Made by a program: the position numbers and the translations under genes. A stretch of DNA of 64,000 bases, taken from NCBI GenBank assembly GCA_002189035.1, contig NEEC01000007.1, positions 558,001 through 622,000 of the forward strand, in the 5' to 3' direction. The notes beneath the pieces were generated by a model. The model did not search any database and was not told the origin of the DNA. It saw only the letters and a program-made list of their open reading frames with translations. How positions within the stretch are numbered: position 1 is the first letter of the stretch; every line of letters begins with the position of its first letter. The DNA is from Utricularia gibba (Eukaryota; Streptophyta; Magnoliopsida; Lamiales; Lentibulariaceae). This document shows positions 19,701 to 30,573 of the stretch, piece after piece.

Positions 19701-21073
19701 GTAGTTGCCACCTTCACGTATAATTTTTCTGCTACTGCTTTTTACTAATTTCTGTTTTATCCAACGCTCTATTTTTTTTTTTCTCAGGTGATTATGATCT
19801 AAAAGTCATGCGCCAAGAACTTTATATTAATCGGCAAAAGGCGGTATGCCTGAATCTCAAAAGCATGCTAGATCTGAAATTCTAAATTCTGTATTCATAT
19901 TCTGGTGGTGTAGAGGTTTGACGTTTCTAAACATTTTGCAGTTAATAAATCATTTGATAAATTTGCTATCGCGGCATCAGCTTTTAAAGTTAGCATGCCA
20001 GATGGAAAAGAAAACTATGCTTGAAGCCTATACCCTTCTCAAAGTCATCGAGTTAGAGCTGCAAGGTTACCTTTCTGCTGGCAGGGGTCGCGTGGTCAGC
20101 TTTTTTGATTTGCTTATTGCCTTTCTTCAGGAATGTTGATAAAACACAGTAGTTCTGATTTCCTGCACAATTTTGATCAACTAGGGCCAGTATGCTGCGC
20201 TGATTCAAGCTGCATCAGATTTGCCAGAACAAGGAGCGGTTGATGATCGAGATTCTCTCCTTCATGGTGTCAGAGATCTTTTAAGCGTCTACTCAAGTAA
20301 GGATTCCTCGTGGGCATATTTTTTTCCTTGCACAGAACATTAACGGCAGCATGAACCATATATTTTCAGATGTGCAAACCGGTTTTTCGGCATACGTCTC
20401 CGTTCCCGGCATTGTCCAGCAGCTATCCAACCTTCACTCTGATCTGATGACGCTGAAATCTGAAGTTGAGTATGCCCTCCCTGATGACAGGAATAGATGC
20501 ATTAATGAATTGTAAGCCATTGCAAAGTGTCTTTTTCATCATTTTCATTCAGCAACACAATATGTGGCTGATCGTTTCATGTTATCTTTTTCCAGATGCA
20601 CCCTTGTCCAAAGCTTGCAGCAGCTACTGTTTGCTTCATCTACAACTGCACAGCCGATACTAACACCCTGGGTAAGCTTTCCACATGCCTGTACTAAAAG
20701 GGAAAGGTTAACTTGAGCTCAAGTGTTTTATCTTCGTCCTTCACCCTTCCAGAGCTTAATGAAGGAGCTTGATGAAATGGAGAAGATCAACGCAAAGCTT
20801 TCAACAGCAGTTGAGGAGGTGACCATCGAACACTGCAAGAAGAATGAGGTAAAATTGATATAATAAGCCCTCAGGCTACTAGTTTCCTTCGTCAGTGAAA
20901 TCAACGAGTACCATCGCCTGGGTTGTTCCTGTGAAATGCAGATTGTCAAGCATCATTCCCAGGAAATGGCTCTCCAGAGGCGAGTATTCGTCGACTTCTT
21001 CTGCAACCCGGATCGCCTACGGAATCAAGTCAAGGAATTAACGGCGCGAGTCAGGGCTCTGCAGGCGTCGTAA
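16728..21073 (+). CDS. AUG3: AUGMIN subunit 3 (HAUS3-like)
   Basis: Subunit of the eight-member augmin complex, which recruits gamma-tubulin to existing microtubules so that new ones branch off in spindle, phragmoplast and cortical array. Eighteen exons: 16728-16903, 17053-17089, 17196-17299, 17376-17571, 17776-17842, 18059-18162, 18421-18505, 18838-18892, 19075-19206, 19380-19449, 19627-19684, 19788-19843, 19942-20094, 20185-20296, 20370-20511, 20596-20671, 20753-20848, 20942-21073. They sum to 1851 nt or 616 aa, essentially the Arabidopsis length. Similarity runs from [20 protein letters not shown] through [65 protein letters not shown] and [18 protein letters not shown] to [20 protein letters not shown]. 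Mostly coiled coil. No break found. Confidence 0.95.
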
Positions 21074-21479
21074 TGCGTCTGAAGCCTCCGAGCTTCCTGA
21101 GCCGGAGAATGAATGGGATCTAAAACGTCTCTTGTTCTTCGCACATGGTCGCTATGGTGATTTTTTTATGGTTGTGATTGCTTCAAAACATTTGAACTCA
21201 CAAAAAAAGCATCAAACATTCGTGGATCAATTCGCCGGAGCTGTACGGAGAGGAGGGCCGGCGGCTGCGGGTTGAATCATTCCGTTTATAGACCCTATTT
21301 AATTTGCTTTGGCGGCTAAACAAACTGCCTAATAAAAAGCTACATGTGAATTGCGAAACGACGGATCCGGTGGGCGAAACGGGGATTTCGAAAAATATCG
21401 TTATTTCCGCTGGTGATCTCGATCTCGCCGCCGCCTCAGCTAAACTCGATTTTCCAATCGTCGGTGTACCTCGCCGACG
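21074..21479. other. Short intergenic stretch
   Basis: About 400 bp between the augmin stop and the DnaJ start, same orientation, so it holds the 3' end of one and the promoter of the next. Nothing else seen. Confidence 0.5.
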
Positions 21480-23427
21480 ATGAAGGCACGGGCTCCGATT
21501 TGTTGGTGCGCTTTCACGCTAATTCTTGTATCCTTTTGGCTTATTCAGCCGTGTACTGCGATCTACTGCGAAGAGGATGACTGTTATGACCTTCTAGGGT
21601 ACGCACGTTCTGGCTTCGAGTTGCTGGTCCTTCGCTTCATCGATTTATAGCTAATCTATACCCTTTTCTTGCTGTCTTCCATTTTGAAGGGTTACTCAGA
21701 GAGCCAATGCATCTGAGATTAAGAAAGCATACTACAAGCTGTCTCTTAAATAGTAAGGAGCTATTGTTTATTAGTTTTCTTTGCTCGTTTTTTTGTTTTT
21801 GGTACAAGTTTCGCATTTCCAAGTTTGGTTCTTTATGATGCAGTCATCCGGATAAAAATCCTGATCCTGATTCGAGGAAGAAATTTGTAAAGATTGCGAA
21901 TGCTTACGAGGTATATTATTCTGTGAATTGCTACTTTTAGGTTTTTGTTGTTGCGCATACAGTTACTACAGATAGCTGCGTCGATTGAGTGTTATGGTTT
22001 TGTTTCTATTAAGATGTTAAAAAAATTTGTGAAACGTCGATGGTCTCTAAAGATGGATATTCTTTTGCTGCAGATTTTAAAAGATGAAGCTACAAGAGAG
22101 CAGTATGATTACGCAATTGCACATCCTGAAGAGGTATTGCGTAATCTGTTGATTGTCATGCATAGTTTTTTAGGTTATACAGGAGCGTAGGGAGCAGCCT
22201 GTAGTTTTCAGTATACTCAAATCATATGTGAATTTCCCTGATTTCAATAGGTATTTTACAATACAGCACGGTACTACCAGGCATATTACGGACACAAAAC
22301 AGTAAGATGACTTTAATGTCTTGCTATTTCTCTTGCTACACAAGTTCTTTGTTACAAAGATTAAAATAACCCTTTTTTCACAATTCTTAGTAACTTTGAT
22401 CGTTTATTTTTATTTTATTAGGATGCTCGTGCTGTTCTTGTTGGTCTTCTATTGGTCCTTTCAGGGTTTCAGTACCTAAACGAATGGACAAGGTATAAAC
22501 AGGTATTGGAAATAGCATTTTACATCCTAGCATATGCTCATTTTCAGATGAAATTGTGGCTATGAAGTTGTGATCTGAAATTTATAATCATGTGTTTTTA
22601 GAATTATCTGCTCATTCATTCTCAGGTGACAGCATAATCTTGTTACAGGCCATTGATATGGTGAGGAAGACTCCAGCTTACAAGAATAAGCTAAAGGCTT
22701 TGGAGCTTGAGCGCAGTGGAGCAGTTACCAATAAGAAGAAGCTTAACAAGCAGATAAAAAAGTACGACTTGTGTGGCGTCATTGCTCTTCATCTCACTGA
22801 CTAGAACCCTTCGTGTTCTACTTTCTTAACTTGTGTATCCTTGTCTTGTCATTAGGGAAATTGAAGAAGGCCTGAGCGGGGAACCTGAACTCTGGATAAA
22901 AGGAGCTGAAAAGCCATCTGTTTGGGGACTCATTGGAATTCGCTTCCTTCTCCTGCCTTACACAATCGGGAAGGTTTACACAGTTTAGGCGGCAACCACT
23001 TAATTTTACATGGTTTTTCCATGAAAGTAAATCTGAGTCTCGCAAATCATGCCTTTGATATCAATACCTCTTCTTGAACTTTACAGCTATCCATATGGCA
23101 CATGATGTGGCTTTGGAGGTACAAGGTAAAGGGATCTGAATACTCTTGGGAGGATGCTTCCTATTTAACAAGAAGATCCCTAGGAATACCATCTGATTCT
23201 TGGGAACATATAGGCAAGACACTTCATGACTATTTCTCAACTCTTATACCAATGACAAAACATATGATTTGCATGGGCGTTGATCTTTTTTTTGTTTGCG
23301 TTTCCCTCATCTTGGTTCATCAGATGGATCGACAAAAGAAGATCTCATCGAGAGACGATTATGGGAAAAGGGAAACTTGGATGACTACGTAGCTGAAATG
23401 CGTAGAGAGTCGAAGCGCAGAAGGTAG
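21480..23427 (+). CDS. DnaJ-domain ER membrane chaperone, dnaJ 50 / DNAJC25 type
   Basis: J-domain cochaperone that stimulates an HSP70 ATPase, here predicted in the ER membrane with a lumenal J domain. Ten exons: 21480-21598, 21690-21752, 21844-21910, 22074-22133, 22251-22301, 22422-22502, 22649-22761, 22856-22973, 23087-23213, 23324-23427, 903 nt or 300 aa. Signal peptide at residues 1-27 (to CTAIYCEEDDCYDLLG), then VTQRANASEIKKAYYKLSLK and the HPD motif (YHPDKNPDPDSRKKF), a hydrophobic segment AVLVGLLLVLSGFQYL, NKLKALELERSGAVTNKKK, a second hydrophobic part around RFLLLPYTIGKLSIW, and a C-terminal RRLWEKGNLDDYVAEMRR with a dibasic tail. Intron 9 (23214-23323) needs a GC donor to keep the frame and the family sequence. 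Confidence 0.94.
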
Positions 23428-24304
23428 AAAGATGGCCTCAGGTTTGCTGCTGCTCAGTTTTGGGTTCACAACAGAACCTATTCCGTTCATTGTGACCCCC
23501 CTGAAGAAAAGCTCTCACATTAGAAAATTTTTCATGACTTATGATGTCTTCGAGGATGCATGTGGTTTTCTTATACGTGTCAGAAGAAAACGCATTGACA
23601 TGATAGATGATTTCAAACTCTTTCTATCTAATCGAACCTTTGCATGGCCTAGTGACATTTCATTGTGGATAATGATGATTTTGCGGTTTCTATGATCTTG
23701 AGATGATTATAATAAACCGAGCTGTTAATCGATCTATTTGTGGCTAATAGTGCTGGAATGGATGCTGCACGCAATCGTAAGCCGAGTGGGGTAAGCCATT
23801 GGATCAATTACGACCCTATATTTATTCTTTTTGTATGTGGCGAGTTTGAAGTTCCTATTGCCCTTCAAATTCCTTTTCTTGGATGGTTGTGTTTTGAGTT
23901 CCAGGTCTCCCTCCTCTTCCTCCCCTTGTTTCGCTTTCGGGAATATGCTTCGATCATTCCTTCTGATTTCCTCCTGAAAGAAAACGCCCCCAGAGGAAGC
24001 ACAAACCTGCATTTCTCTTCATGTCTGCACTTGTTTTGTAACAGGGCCCATCTTCTCCTGCATTACATTTCTTGTATGCCCATTACCACAACAATGTTTA
24101 CCCGCATATGGGAATTGTGAAGAGAACCGGAGGAGAGGAGAGAAGAGGGGCATCCCTTTGTTTCCATTAAAAAGGTACCTTCTTGTGCGATCGATTTGTT
24201 TTACTGCATTTGGGGAGTACCCCAAAACACCTCTTTTCACAAGGAATTGTGCGTAATGATGAACAGTTGGAATTTGAGGCGTAAGGGGGAGAAGCAGCAG
24301 GGCG
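23428..24304. other. Intergenic stretch / probable 5' leader of the RIC gene
   Basis: No conserved open frame found between the DnaJ stop and the RIC start; the frames at 23432-23695 and 23740-24120 are not recognisable. Part of it may be a 5' untranslated exon and intron of the RIC gene. Confidence 0.4.
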
Positions 24305-24954
24305 ATGAAGGGGATCTACAAGGGTGTTAAATATACCCTCTCTCAAATGTTTGGTACATCGTCTTGTTGCATATGCTCAGGTTAGGATCCTGGTGTTCTG
24401 TCTGGGCATCCTTAGATTTTCCCCTTGATGACAGTTTCCAAGGAGCCTGAAGAGTTTGAGATTGGGCTTCCCACAGACGTTAAGCATGTTTCACATATTG
24501 GTTGGGATGGCTCCTCCGGGGCTGCTCCCACTTGGGTATGTTTGCCTGCCTATTGCTAAGTTGGAATTCTCTGCTACCATTACTCATCTTGAGCACGCTG
24601 CTTCCATTTCATCGGAAAATGCAGATGAACCAGTTCAATGCTTCCCCTGCATTCGCTGAAACCTCAGTTGGCAATTCTGGTTCTTCACTCCCTTCATGGT
24701 CAATTCTGAAGACAGTTTCCTGGATGTGAATGTGATCCATCACTCTCCTTGTGTCTCATGCAGATGCCTCAGATTCCACAAGGCAGCAGCAGTCGGAGTC
24801 GCCGCGTTCGAAGAAGAAGGCGAAACGGAAGAAGGTCAAGTCCACATCCTCCCCGAAATCCACAGGGAACTCAGTAAGGCCGTCGAGGATCGGAAAGCCG
24901 AAAACTAAATACGTTGAAGACAACACAATGCCGGCAGACATTGAAGTTGCATGA
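24305..24954 (+). CDS. CRIB domain-containing protein, RIC family (ROP effector)
   Basis: Plant RIC proteins bind active ROP GTPases through the CRIB motif and carry the signal to actin, microtubules or calcium in polar growth. Exon 1, 24305-24353 ([16 protein letters not shown]); exon 2, 24435-24535, with the CRIB motif [17 protein letters not shown] and SSGAAPTW; exon 3 starts at 24625 ([10 protein letters not shown]). The last exon, probably 24764-24954, is basic and serine-rich ([15 protein letters not shown]) and ends IEVA. The junction before the last exon is unclear: a weak donor at 24680 keeps the frame, while the sequence just after would fit a further exon part only with a frameshift. 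CRIB assignment is firm; the C-terminal half is provisional. Confidence 0.82.
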
Positions 24955-25208
24955 AATACAAAGAAAAGTTCATGTCATAAAAATACTCTTCCGCTCTTAG
25001 AATCAATCCCATGTATACTGACTGACTGATCTCCCGCTGGCCATAGAAAACAAGCCATGAACAGATCTTTTTCACACCATACTTCCAAAACAGTCGATTG
25101 ACAAAGGATCAACATTACAGCAATTGAAGCTCAGGCACCACGAATCAGAAAGCAGAACGAGGTTCGTAGGATTAAGCCTAATACACTAGCAGAAGACGAA
25201 GGAAGCGA

Positions 25209-25475
25209 TTACTTGCCGGTGTTCATCATGAGGGTGATATTATCGCCCTTGAGCAGAATCCGCCCGAGTTGCTTCCTACTGTTTTTCTTGATGCTAACTT
25301 CCTCGGCGTCGTCTAAAACGAGGTTCATGTACTCGTCGAATCCGATGATCCTGCCCTCGATCCGCAGATCCTTCTGCTCGAACAGCCAGATCTGAATCTT
25401 AGCCTTGCTCTGGAGGAACCTGAAGATCAGGTTGATCGGCTGGGTCATGATACGCTGAACCTTCGTGCTCGCCAT
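25209..25475 (-). CDS. SME: Small nuclear ribonucleoprotein E (SmE)
   Basis: One of seven Sm proteins forming the ring on U1, U2, U4 and U5 snRNAs of the spliceosome; nuclear. Single exon of 88 aa, full family length, from [20 protein letters not shown] to [15 protein letters not shown]. Sm1 motif around [20 protein letters not shown] and Sm2 motif around [10 protein letters not shown] are intact. The gene faces the RIC gene tail to tail with about 250 bp between stops. It has no intron in its coding part (see findings). Confidence 0.96.
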   Translation of the reverse strand: MASTKVQRIMTQPINLIFRFLQSKAKIQIWLFEQKDLRIEGRIIGFDEYMNLVLDDAEEVSIKKNSRKQLGRILLKGDNITLMMNTGK

Positions 25476-27030
25476 TGCTGCTTGCTTCTTCGATCGACGC
25501 CTGTTTTCCTCCCCCGCCTCTTTTTCAACTTCAATCTCAAACGAACCCTAGACAGTGAACTGAAAACCCGATACCCTATCGTCTCGTCTGGTGAGCCTAC
25601 TTGGGCTCTAAGAATGACCGGGTGAGCCCAATAAGTTCTATCGGCCCAATTCACCATATGATCCACGATCGACACAGATAGGCAGGCACGGGTGGTGCCC
25701 ACCGCCCCGACCCCACTTATTATTACATTTATTATTTCCTATTTTCCTTAATTTAATAATAATTGATATTATTGCGACAATCGACAACATAAATACAAAA
25801 TCTCCATATTAATTACACGCCAAAGCATTTATTCCCAGGAAAAATCAATTTAATTGTTGCCGTACAACAATCCCCGGATCCGTTCCTAGATCATCGGTGC
25901 GAAGGTTACTTTAGTAATTCCTCAACATTCATTTGCAATTACCTTGTTGCCCCTGCTCTCACGGACATGGCGGGCCCCAACGCTCATATGCGACGTGTGA
26001 TACTCCTTTTAATGAAGGAATTTTCGGTCTAATAAAAAAATGTGGAATTAATTTACGCGTTTGATAATATTTCTTCTTCAAAAATCAATTTTCCAGAACC
26101 ATTGTTTCCTTGTAATAAAATTAACTAAATTTTTACTCATTTTCTAAAGTATAATTAATTCGTGTTTATTATCAAAATTAATTTGATAAATTTCGAATAT
26201 GAATATCCGATAATAAATTCCTATCCAGAGGATCTTCTTTTTTAGCATGATGGTGTAATGATGAAAGAGGCTTCTGTCTAATCGAGTTTGTTATTTTATT
26301 ACCCCATTGATGTTTCATCAGCTTTGAATGATGGTGTTTGATATTTTGGTTTTTACTGTTTAAATAAATATATATATATATAGATAATAATATATGTTTG
26401 ATTGGGTAGTTTAGTAATACACGAGTATTTTATAAAATTACTTTAAAATACTCCAAATTAAATATTTCAAAACTCGACCTCTTCGTAGGTTTTACTAAAT
26501 AGTCCAATTTTTTAAAAAATATTTGTTTTAAACACATCTATCATATATAATATTATTTTAAACCATAATAGAAAAAAAAAAACCATTTCATATATACATT
26601 ACTAGAACTTATTATTAAAATTACAAATTTAAATAAAATAAAAATGGGTATTCAGAGAAATCGGCGATTTCCAAATCATTTTTATTGAGAGGCAGAGCCA
26701 GTTGGGTGTGGCGACAATCGATCTCTGGGCAGTGGGTTGTGAAATCAATTCAATCTCGTGAGCGTGAGTTGTAGCCCCCACACCGATAGTTCCCTTTTTT
26801 TCCCTAGTAAAAAAAAAAAAGAGCAGTTGGAAAATGTGTTAAAAATAGTATGAATTTGAAAATTAACCATCATACTGAAAAAATAATCATCATATATGTA
26901 AAAAAATTAGTTATATGTATATGAGATAATATGAGAATGGTTAATTTTCTGGCCTGAAAAGCACCACCCCATATGATCCAAATACATTGATTATAAAAAT
27001 ATTATAAAAAATAATAATAATACCACATCA

Positions 27031-27038
27031 TAAATGCA
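27031..27038 (+). promoter_or_regulatory. L1-box motif
   Basis: TAAATGCA matches the L1 box TAAATGYA bound by HD-Zip IV proteins. It lies about 3.5 kb before the start codon of an HD-Zip IV gene. An eight-base motif occurs by chance in AT-rich DNA. Confidence 0.25.
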
Positions 27039-27773
27039 TTAATGAGGGTGGTGTGTGTCTGGGGACCATGTTATTTAAAGGAGTAACCAAATGAGGAGGA
27101 TCGGGGGTGCCTCTGTCCCCATCGCCCCCCAAATAGGCCCCCATCACCCCCAACACCTCCCAAGATTCTTCTTACACCAACTTGCTACCCACCCCCATGT
27201 AATACTAATAGTAATACCAATACCCCCACATAAAAAAAGAAAAAAAAAATCGCATTTTTTGTCGATTGTGTAACAACGTATTTGATAGTTGAAAAATATT
27301 TATACGTATTCATTTTCTCATAAACATATTATGAGAAAAAGTTCGTGGGTATTTGTTTGCTTCTACGATCCGTTGAGATTTGGTGTGTCGCATTTTCGGG
27401 GATGTTTTTCCTCATTAGGGGAAAAAAATAATCGCACGTGTGAGGCGTGAGGGAGGATCTTAGTGCGTTAATGATGTAGGTAACTATGGCGTGATAAATG
27501 AAGAATAATGGGGACGATAATTAATTTGGAAATATATGTTTATGTTGATATGGAGGGGCTGTGATGACATTTACTGAGAAAGACGTGCCCAATTATTAAT
27601 TACTGATTATTATCGGGCACGAAATGAAATTTGGTGGTCTCCCTTTTGGATCAAAAGGGGCGACCGAAAACACCACCACGCACTTTCCACCTGGTGCGCC
27701 TGGCTGGCACCTTCTTCCTCCCCAGAAATTTTCTTAGCTGTAAATGATGTTGATTGTGTCATTTTTTTCATAT

Positions 27774-27781
27774 TAAATGCA
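27774..27781 (+). promoter_or_regulatory. L1-box motif
   Basis: Second TAAATGCA, about 2.8 kb before the HD-Zip IV start codon. ATML1 and PDF2 of Arabidopsis carry and use such sites in their own promoters; the distance here is long unless the leader has introns. Confidence 0.27.
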
Positions 27782-30573
27782 TTAGACAATGAAATTCATA
27801 TCATTATTTGCTTACCCAAATTCGAACAACATTACGCACCATGACCCGTATCCGAATATCCGTATTTATCCTAAATTTGGAAGTATAACCAAATGCAGTT
27901 GTATCAAAAAAAATTTTAAATAAAAAATTAGATATATCTAGTTGTTTATAAATATATTTTAGAAAATAAAAATATTTTCTAAAATATACAAATATAAATT
28001 AGAAGATGTTGCATAGTTGTTTATAGAAGATTTATATTCAAGTTTACATTTTTATCAATTCATATATTTATTTTTTGAGTATATGAATATACATAAATGA
28101 ATTACAGAAGATTATTAATTATATTTATATTATTTATATACTTAAACTTTTATTATCAAATATAAAAAGTTAGTTATATATAATTTAATATATATGTATA
28201 TATTCAATTATAATATAATTAAATATACTTATAATCTACTATCAAACGATCTCTTTTAACTATAAATCGATCGATTAATCAAGAATAGTCTTGCATTTTT
28301 CTACTACGTCAAACATATTTGGTAAATATGACAAGAATATTAAATTTGGGATAGTTGGGAGTAAATTACTAAGGTATTAAAGTGGATTATTGATTAAAGT
28401 ATTTATAAGGTGAAAGGGCATGGGCATGAATACATGATAATTAAAAGGAGAATATATGTGGAGAATGTATGACATGAGAGAAATGAATGATGATGGAAGA
28501 AGCAAATTGGGGAAAAAAAAACCCTAAACCCTAATAATACCTCTCATTAGTATTGGTTCGTTCATTCATTCAGATGCCCCCTGCTGCCTTTAATAGGAGA
28601 GCAGGATGGATTATGCTACAGTCGCAACTATCAAAATCTGGGTGGGAATTATGCGTATGTGTGGGATGAGGTTACAGTGATTAATCCCGCCATTAATGCC
28701 TGATTTGACCGAGGTGATTATGAAAGATTCTAATTTCTTCACAGGAATCGGAGCTGCTGCACGCACTGCGGTTGGAGACTGGGTTGCAGCAAACCATTCG
28801 GGTGTTTTTTGAATACCCAGTTCGTGTTTATGGAAACCCAGATGAGGTAGCGTTTGGTGGGCATTTGTAACTTCAAGATGAGCCTTCCTTGGAAGGTGAA
28901 AATTTTAGCCTATTTAGCAGCGTGTAATGGTCAGCAAATCTCCTTCTGGATGATTCTGCTTTCTGTGACTCTGCACTTGAAGAAGGGCAGGCTTTGTTCT
29001 TTGATTTCTGGTCTGATGAACAGCAGCAGTCTGGATTTAGAGAATGGGGGAAGTGGCAGAAGTATCACAATTTCACAGCTTGTGATGAGTTATTGGTTCT
29101 TTGGTGGAATCCAGATGGGAATAAAACAACTGAAATCTCCATGTGATGCAGCACCATGGGCTGTTTTGATGGTTCGCTAAGGGTTGATCTGCTGTATTCA
29201 TGACTGTGTGGTAATGCTACATACGATAATAAGGATTTACCACTAGGCACTAAAACCATCCACATCCCACATAGAAGAAACAGTTTAGGACATGTGCAAG
29301 TGAGTTGGTGTAGGGATGAGGGTAAGAAGAAGATAGCAGGAGTCCCCTCCCTCTTCTCTTCCTCCCCATAGCCAATAGGCATAAGAATTAAACATGTAAC
29401 ACCAACCTCCCCAAGAAAACAATGTGCTCCTACCCCACAATCCAAGCCATTTAATGCTCTTCTCTCCACAAAGCTCAAGCATTAACTCCACCTCTGCAAC
29501 ATCTTCTGCATCTGATTTCTTTTTTTTTTTGTTTTGCTGGTTCGAAGATAAAAAAGAGCTTTGGATTTCTTTTCTTTCACCCCCCACGTCTTTTTCTTTC
29601 ACTCTCATCGCCGTATGCCCGCAATTCCTCCTTAAATTCTAGTCACAAGAAAAGCACCACTGGCGCCAAGTCTGAAACCTATTACATATTTCTTCTTTCC
29701 CCTTCTTCAGACCAACTGGATCTGAATCCTTCCCTTCTTTTTCTTCTTCTTCCTCTTCTTCTGCAAACAACATCACCAAACATACAAAAAACCCTAATTC
29801 CGAACAGGGTTTTCTTCATTCGTGAGTGCGCGTAAAAATTTGAAGGTTTCTTCTTTTCCTCTTTGTCAGCACTGGGTTCGTAAGAAAATCTGGTGTATGG
29901 GAAAACCCTCTTCAGTTTCACTGTAACTGTGTATTATTTTTTTCGTCGGTTTGGCATGTTAAGACAGCGAGGATTTCTTTCCTTTTTAAATACATATATA
30001 AAAAAGCTTATTCATTTACAGAACCTACAGACGTAAGCTTTTTCTCAAAAAACTAGGAAGATGAAGATGGAGCAAGCCAAAAGCTCAGTTTTGCTTTTGC
30101 TTGTAGAAATTCCTTTTGTTTTACTTGGAAAGTGCTGCCCGAAAAATCTTCTACAACTCAACTAACTTTTCAGGAACTGGAAAAAGGTGGGTTTTTTCGG
30201 GTTGGACTTTCCGGCTGGCCGGAAATTGGTGCTGATCAATAATCTGCATTTCCCCATAAGTTTCTGTGGAGAAAATTTTGATTTTGGATATGGGGTTTTT
30301 GAGTGGTGGATGATGTCTGAAGATGCTTATTTGCGCCTTTTGCACATTTTTTCATAAAACAAAAACCACCCAAAATAAAATAAATCTTTAGCATCTTTCT
30401 TCTGATCAGTCTTCTGAATCTCAAAGTTTAGTATGAAGAAGAGTGATCAGGGGTTCAAGTCACTGTCTTGATGAGGTTTTTCCTCTATGAAAATTTTTGT
30501 GGTTTTTGCTAATTTTATGGCATTTAATCTAAGCAGATTACAATACTGAAGCTTCAGCGAGGAGTAGGAGAAT

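Larger units (their letters stand above)
25476..30573. other. Five-kilobase gene-free stretch upstream of the HD-Zip IV gene
   Basis: The longest gap in the window. 25740-28500 is AT-rich with short TA runs (near 26367-26382) and no coding signal. 28560-30570 is more balanced, with CT-rich stretches around 29490-29780 and AACCCTAA-like motifs, and looks like a promoter plus long 5' leader; a leader intron ending at about 30536 (AAGCAG) is possible. Two L1-box motifs are listed separately. No transposon ends or RNA gene recognised. Confidence 0.5.

Noticed and set aside
28854-29608. Open frames in the HD-Zip IV upstream region
   Set aside because: Short, on both strands, no family similarity; better explained as leader and promoter DNA.
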